Positions 56,035-60,289 of a stretch of DNA of 60,289 nucleotides are shown here, in pieces. Source of the DNA: CAZUZS01 sp964624795 (GTDB lineage: Bacteria; Calditrichota; Calditrichia; RBG-13-44-9); NCBI GenBank assembly GCA_964624795.1, contig CAZUZS010000025.1, positions 1 to 60,289 on the forward strand. The letters run 5' to 3'. The position numbers were made by a program, and so were the translations under genes. Numbering within the stretch: the first letter of the stretch is position 1; every line of letters begins with the position of its first letter. The notes below the pieces were generated by a model, which did not search any database, was not told the DNA's origin, and was given only the letters and a program-made list of their open reading frames with translations.

Positions 56035-56322
56035 GATTTGTTCTCATAGTTTTTATGTGCTGGAAATAGGAACCGCCTCCCACCCAGTCACCGGTAGGAG
56101 GGGAATCCCTTCCCCGACCGACTTGGGAACCTCATCCCCCAACCCCCTTCTCCATCTTTGGAGAAGGGGGCTTTGGAATACTTTTAACAGCAAGGCCCGC
56201 TGACGCGCATAAAGTTGACCCATTCTGGGGCCTTCCCTCTTCCCCTTCGCCAAAGTGGAGAGGGGGAAGGGGCGTTTTCGCAAATCAACCTGCAAGAAAA
56301 TCCGGGGGATGAGGGTGAGGTT
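56035..56322. other. Hairpin-rich part of the DUF559 cassette
   Basis: Non-coding stretch between sbcC and the DUF559 gene. It carries a perfect 11-bp hairpin CCCCCTTCTCC/GGAGAAGGGGG (56143-56170, six-base loop) and a second, imperfect GC-rich hairpin (about 56231-56272). Pyrimidine-rich repeats of this kind are not seen elsewhere in the window. Confidence 0.7.
56066..56117. repeat. 52-bp direct repeat, copy 1 (sbcC side)
   Basis: Core includes CCCACCCAGTCACCGGTAGG and GGGGAATCC. It matches copy 2 at 50 of 52 positions, in the same orientation, on the other side of the DUF559 gene. Confidence 0.95.
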
Positions 56323-56703
56323 CTACGCTTTTTCATTCAGCAAATTTGCTATCTTTTCCAAGACCAATTCGTAATTACTCTCTACTTCATCGTTCCCGAA
56401 ACGCAATTCTTTTATTCCCATCTGTTTTAATTCCTCCGTTCTGTTTCCGTCATGCTCCTTCTGCTCTTTTGAATCATGAATCCCGCCATCCAATTCTATG
56501 ACCAATTTTGCCTGCGGACAGTAAAAATCCACGATGAAATGGGCAATCGGATGCTGGCGTCGGAATTTTAAACCGAACAATTTTCTATTCTTTAAATGCT
56601 GCCAAAGGATTTTCTCGGAGGGTGTCATATGTTTTCGTAACGTCCTAGCCTTCTCAAAAATCTCAGGCCCTGCCCCAAAATAGAGATTGCTGTTAGATGG
56701 CAT
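56323..56703 (-). CDS. DUF559 domain protein (PD-(D/E)xK endonuclease-like)
   Basis: 126 residues related to very-short-patch-repair type nucleases. RTLRKHMTPSEKILWQHL and FGLKFRRQHPI are family hallmarks, and FIVDFYCP with LVIELDGGIHD gives the probable metal set Asp59, Glu70, Asp72. The ATG is preceded by GGGGA; the frame extends back to 56865 through copy 2 of the repeat, which I consider non-coding. It is the only gene in a cassette bounded by 52-bp direct repeats, set between two genes normally adjacent. Cleavage activity and role are unproven. Confidence 0.88.
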   Translation of the reverse strand: MPSNSNLYFGAGPEIFEKARTLRKHMTPSEKILWQHLKNRKLFGLKFRRQHPIAHFIVDFYCPQAKLVIELDGGIHDSKEQKEHDGNRTEELKQMGIKELRFGNDEVESNYELVLEKIANLLNEKA

Positions 56704-56797
56704 TGAAATTCCCCAGATGCTAAATCGCAAAAATATGATGTTGGTTAAGGGAGTCCAGTATAGTGCCACGACCGTCTCCCAATATTCTTTATGGGCG

Positions 56798-56849
56798 ATA
56801 GGAATCGCCTCCCACCCAGTCACCGGTAGGAGGGGAATCCTTTCCCCGA
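56798..56849. repeat. 52-bp direct repeat, copy 2 (sbcD side)
   Basis: Same orientation as copy 1, two mismatches (a T for C in each of two places). It lies 13 bases from the sbcD stop, giving the cassette a length of about 780 bases from repeat to repeat. Confidence 0.95.
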
Positions 56850-56861
56850 TAACCATAAAAA

Positions 56862-57962
56862 TCACCCCAAATATTCCAATCCCAACCGAACCAGGTTTTC
56901 CCTGTCTTTCTCTGACTCGACGACCTGGTTCACATATCGTTCGAACTCTATATCCAGCGCCTCGATGAAAGTGGTTTTGGCAGCGGAAGTTTTTTCTTCC
57001 CAGCGGCTGAACTGTTTTTCCAGGTAAAACACCTGCGGAAAGCGACTGTCGATTTCACGCACGTCCAGTTGCAGGAAGACTTCCGGCCGGATATTCTGCA
57101 AGGAGAGGCTCACCAGCGCCCCTTCATTCACGTCGCCGCTCAGCTTTTCCAATCTTTGGTAAATATCAGCGACCGACAGCTCGCGACAATTGAGCGGCGG
57201 AAATTTGATCATTTCCCGTGTCTCGATCTCAAAATATTCGCGCCGGTTGGCGGCGAGGTCGACCAGCAGGTAGCCGTTGGGATTTCCTGCTTCATTAAAA
57301 CCGGTTCGCTCGGTAGAACCGCAGTAGGCGGCGTTGGGCGCAACATCGATGCGGCGGTGGTAGTGCCCCAGCGCAATATAATCAAATTCCAGTCCCACGA
57401 CGGCCGCCGGATCGCTGATGCGCTGCTCATTGAATTCGCCCATGCTGAAATTCTGTTTTCCGCTCCACGCCCCATGAGTTACCAAAACATTAAATTTTGC
57501 ATCCGTTAGCTCAATTGCTGCAAAAGCTGCTTCCAGGTCTTCAGTCAGCGAGCAGTGCGGGATGCAGTGAAAATCGGTCTCCCCGATCCGAAAGCGTTCA
57601 TAGCGCCCCTGGTAGGCGGCGTACACATTGTCAAACAGGGCAATCGATTCGAATATAGAACCGGTGGCCCGGATGCGGGGAGTGGAGTGGTTGCCGGATA
57701 TGATCACCAGTGGAATCCCCGCCTGGCTTATCTTCTGAATTCCTTCCAGTGCCACCCGGATGGCGCGGTTGGATGGCCGCGAGGAATGGAACAGATCGCC
57801 GGCATGAATCACTACATCCGGTTGCTGCTCAAGAATCGCATCAATCACCTGGTTCCAGGCGGTGTAGAAATCCTGTTCCCGCTGGTTGAGCCCTGTTTCG
57901 GGATCGATGCGGGTATATTCGGAGAAACCCAGGTGTGTGTCGGAGAAGTGGAGTAGTTTCAT
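56862..57962 (-). CDS. sbcD: SbcD/Mre11-type exonuclease
   Basis: Mn-dependent nuclease partner of SbcC. 366 residues with the calcineurin-like phosphoesterase motifs in order: FSDTHLG (Asp8, His10), HAGDLFHSSRPSNRA, SGNHSTPR, VTHGAW and GHYHRRID. The C-terminal capping and SbcC-binding part follows to the end. The sbcD-sbcC order is standard, but about 830 bases of foreign-looking DNA separate them here; whether sbcC is still expressed from the same transcript is not clear. Confidence 0.96.
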   Translation of the reverse strand: MKLLHFSDTHLGFSEYTRIDPETGLNQREQDFYTAWNQVIDAILEQQPDVVIHAGDLFHSSRPSNRAIRVALEGIQKISQAGIPLVIISGNHSTPRIRATGSIFESIALFDNVYAAYQGRYERFRIGETDFHCIPHCSLTEDLEAAFAAIELTDAKFNVLVTHGAWSGKQNFSMGEFNEQRISDPAAVVGLEFDYIALGHYHRRIDVAPNAAYCGSTERTGFNEAGNPNGYLLVDLAANRREYFEIETREMIKFPPLNCRELSVADIYQRLEKLSGDVNEGALVSLSLQNIRPEVFLQLDVREIDSRFPQVFYLEKQFSRWEEKTSAAKTTFIEALDIEFERYVNQVVESEKDRENLVRLGLEYLG

Positions 57963-58200
57963 GAATTGTCCGAATTCATTCAGATTGATTTGAAGTATGT
58001 ACCAGATTCGAATATAATAACCGGATTGCCCTTGTTAAAACAAAAAACGTAAATCTCAATCTCCTTTTTTCGGGGGTGACCTGGCACCTGAAAATTTCTG
58101 ACAAATTGACTATAAATATTTCCCTCGCAAGGGATTTTTCCATAACTTCAGAAAGTAGCGATGCACTTATGGTGAAATCTTCCGAGGATCGAGCCTGAAC

Positions 58201-60289
58201 GTGTCTGATCAATTACATTTTATTCGCCGGTTGCTTAATCCGGTTGTCATTTGCGGAATCCTTTTATTCCTGATTTTATTCACCGGCATTATCAGGAGCC
58301 AGGTGCCCAATCAGGATGAAAAATCCACAGCTGCGAGCAAGTCCCTGCACCCCCTTCCTGCAATAACGAATGGCGCCGGCTTTCTGCTGAATGGGGTGGT
58401 GGATGGTCGCTACAAAAAACCCGGCTGGCGGGAATATATTATGCCGGACCGGATGGAATTGCCGGACATTGTTCCCGGCGCCTTACCGCCGCATCCGCGG
58501 CTGATTAACACCCGGCAGCTTCAGGCGGCGAGGATGAAAGCTGCCCGCTCCCCGCTGCGCGAATGGTACCGGCTAGTGGTGAAACGTGCAAACGGCCCGC
58601 TGCAATTCAACAATTTTCAGGTGAAGCCGCTTACCGAGCAAGCCAAAGCGTGCGCCTTTCTTTACCGCCTGGAAGGGAATTCCTTTTATCGCCAGCGTGC
58701 GCTGAGTCTGCTGGAGAACCTGCCGGAAGCGCCGGACATCTTGGATTTAGAAGGCGGCGCGCCGGACCGGGGATGGGGCGACTACCTGCAAAGTGCGGAA
58801 GCGCTGCCCGACTTGTGCGTGGCGTACGACCTGCTGGAAAGCGAGATGCCGGCACAGGTCAGATCCGGGCTGGAGCGTAAGATGATGGCGGTGACGCAGC
58901 AGCTAATAGACGGCTTTGCGGTTACCCCGCGGAATAATCACGTGACGGTAATGGCCATCGCTGTTTCCACCGTTGCGCTAACCATCGATGAGCCGGAACG
59001 CTATATTCCCTACCGGCGGGCGGCTCTTTTCCGGGTGGGATTCGACCATCTTTCGCAAAGCCTGGGCCTCATTTCGCCGGATGGCGGTTACGGCGAAGGT
59101 CCCTACTATGCTCGCTACGTTCTGAATTACCTGGCGCCATTTTCCGTTTACCTGAAGAATACGACCGGGATCGGGCTGTTTTCCAATCCCCGGCTGGATC
59201 GCATGGTGAACTGGGTGCTGGACAATGAGAAGGGCAGCGGGCATTTTACCCAGTTTGACGATGCCTTCGAATACCGCAATTTTTTCCTGCCGCTCATCAT
59301 TTCGCAAAGCGATTCGCGCGTTTACTTTGATACTTATTTTCAGCAGGAACAGCCGTTTCCGGCGTTCAGCAGCAACATGGTGGAAGGGCTGGCGGTGTAC
59401 GAAGCAGGGCAGCAGGAAAATTTTCCGCAGCCGTTTTTCCCGGCCAAATTTTACCCGGATATGGGACAGGTGATTTTCCGTGACCGCCAGCCGGCGCCCC
59501 AATTTTTCGCCAGTCTTGTTTATGAACGGGAGAATTTTTTTGCCGATGTTCACGAGCAAATCGATCCGCTCAGCATGGAGCTTTCCGCCTTCGGCGAAGA
59601 TTTTATCATCGATGGCGGCTACGGCGGCGGCACCGGCGACCGCAACCGTTCCTATTTCGTTTCGCCGCAGGCCAACAGCACCGTCCTGGTGGATGGCTAC
59701 GGCGCCGATCCCAATCCGTTGGTTGGCGATGAATTGGAAGGTCGCCTGGATTTTGCTTTTTCCACACCATCTTTCGCTGCCGCTGGAATTGTGCACCAGG
59801 TGAGTGATGTGGAAATCTCGCGTCAGATTTTTTACCTTGGGCACCAGCGCCTGCTGATGTTCGACAATCTTGAGGGCAGCACCGCCCACAATTACACCCT
59901 GCAATTCAATTACCTGGGCAATTTCACCGATGCCGCCAGCGGACGCTGGCAATTGCAGAAAAACAATGTGAATCTTGATGTGCAGTTGCTCCCGAAGAAT
60001 GTGGCTGAATGGCAATTAGAGCAGAGCCGTGGTCTGGCGACCGGTGCTGTCGGCGTTTATGAACATGATCTGCTAGGAATCCGTTCCGTTCCGGCGAAGC
60101 AATCGCAAATGGCCTCGCTGTGGGTGGCATCGCAGGCAGCAAGCCCGGTGCAGATGGATTTTCTTCCATTGGCAGAAGGGAATGGTGAGTGGCGGCAAAT
60201 CGGGGATTTCTCCAGTTCGGCGACCGAAGATGTGGTTCGCAATTACGGCGGCACGGTTGCCACTGCGTTTTGGAAAAGTGACGCCCGGC
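58201..60289 (+). CDS. Heparinase II/III-like protein (partial, C-terminus off window)
   Basis: About 696 residues visible. A membrane-anchor-like helix near residues 12-30 (VICGILLFLILFTGII) precedes an all-alpha toroid: WGDYLQSAEALPDLCVAYDLL, RNNHVTVMAIAVSTVAL and SPDGGYGEGPYYARY, the pattern of alginate lyases and heparinase II/III. The following beta-sheet region begins near FPDMGQVIFRDR-like FYPDMGQVIFRD and has HEQIDPLSMELSAFGEDFIID, typical of family PL12/PL21 beta domains. It should be a periplasmic or outer-membrane polysaccharide lyase. GTG start, with an in-frame TAG 15 codons upstream; the substrate is unknown and the 3' end lies beyond the window. Confidence 0.85.
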   Translation, partial: MSDQLHFIRRLLNPVVICGILLFLILFTGIIRSQVPNQDEKSTAASKSLHPLPAITNGAGFLLNGVVDGRYKKPGWREYIMPDRMELPDIVPGALPPHPRLINTRQLQAARMKAARSPLREWYRLVVKRANGPLQFNNFQVKPLTEQAKACAFLYRLEGNSFYRQRALSLLENLPEAPDILDLEGGAPDRGWGDYLQSAEALPDLCVAYDLLESEMPAQVRSGLERKMMAVTQQLIDGFAVTPRNNHVTVMAIAVSTVALTIDEPERYIPYRRAALFRVGFDHLSQSLGLISPDGGYGEGPYYARYVLNYLAPFSVYLKNTTGIGLFSNPRLDRMVNWVLDNEKGSGHFTQFDDAFEYRNFFLPLIISQSDSRVYFDTYFQQEQPFPAFSSNMVEGLAVYEAGQQENFPQPFFPAKFYPDMGQVIFRDRQPAPQFFASLVYERENFFADVHEQIDPLSMELSAFGEDFIIDGGYGGGTGDRNRSYFVSPQANSTVLVDGYGADPNPLVGDELEGRLDFAFSTPSFAAAGIVHQVSDVEISRQIFYLGHQRLLMFDNLEGSTAHNYTLQFNYLGNFTDAASGRWQLQKNNVNLDVQLLPKNVAEWQLEQSRGLATGAVGVYEHDLLGIRSVPAKQSQMASLWVASQAASPVQMDFLPLAEGNGEWRQIGDFSSSATEDVVRNYGGTVATAFWKSDAR

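Noticed and set aside
56053..56295. Minus-strand 80-codon frame across repeat copy 1
   Set aside because: Its sequence is the translated repeat and hairpins; the same peptide appears at copy 2, showing it follows from the repeat and not from a gene.
57976..58212. Minus-strand 78-codon frame upstream of sbcD
   Set aside because: No ribosome site, overlaps the start of the heparinase-like gene, and no family recognised.

Overview
The window looks like a chromosomal segment of a Gram-negative-type (outer-membrane) bacterium with mid-range GC. A Lol lipoprotein transporter, Tat-exported respiratory proteins, a TonB-like C-terminal domain, GroES/GroEL and a multiheme-cytochrome respiratory block are all present. 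The mix (KamA-family enzyme, large Asp-box propeller protein, long-form RmlA, 1831-residue multi-Hpt CheA, oxygen-tolerant type [NiFe] hydrogenase) suggests the Calditrichota/KSB1 part of the FCB group, but that placement is inference from gene content only. No rRNA, tRNA or CRISPR array was seen.

Layout. 1-5.5 kb (minus): lysS, lolE, lolD and recG (cut by the window start), probably one operon. 5.75-15.3 kb (plus): a Pil/Chp- or Pix-like chemosensory operon behind a good sigma70-type promoter, in the order winged-helix/receiver protein, stand-alone receiver, CheW, transducer, giant CheA-receiver hybrid; no CheR or CheB. 15.6-19 kb (plus): an exported beta-helix/TonB-C fusion, a deoxynucleoside kinase and a glycosyltransferase. 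19.7-21.6 kb (plus): a KamA-family radical SAM enzyme with a terminator, then a hydrogenase maturation protease. 21.8-30.3 kb (minus): a hydrogen-oxidising respiratory block. Its hydrogenase small subunit, large subunit and cytochrome b end at a terminator; a DUF2339 membrane protein, a Rieske protein, a full-length cytochrome b and a nine-heme cytochrome c follow. The parts suggest electron flow H2 -> hydrogenase -> quinone -> Rieske/cytochrome b -> nonaheme cytochrome. An Rrf2 regulator with four clustered cysteines is divergent from the hydrogenase operon.

31.6-36.5 kb: a NIPSNAP-like protein, mono- and diheme cytochromes c, an NTF2-like protein and a MATE transporter. 36.9-41.3 kb: an aldo/keto reductase and a convergent Asp-box propeller protein sharing a bidirectional terminator. 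41.5-46.4 kb (minus): a GlmU-like uridylyltransferase domain, panC, panB, groEL and groES, with a CIRCE-like operator before groES. 47-50 kb (plus): long-form glucose-1-phosphate thymidylyltransferase, crotonase and a soluble histidine kinase. 50.1-53.5 kb: an orphan mannose-type PTS EIIB overlapping a YjbQ protein, two small minus-strand genes, and a glucosyl-3-phosphoglycerate synthase fused to a PTS EIIA domain. 53.6-58 kb (minus): sbcC and sbcD, separated by a DUF559 gene inside a cassette bounded by 52-bp direct repeats. 58.2 kb to the end (plus): a heparinase II/III-like protein cut by the window end.

The most unusual items are the GpgS-EIIA fusion with a nearby orphan EIIB, the repeat-bounded DUF559 cassette inside sbcCD, the hydrogenase/Rieske-cytochrome b/nonaheme assembly, and the beta-helix/TonB-C fusion.
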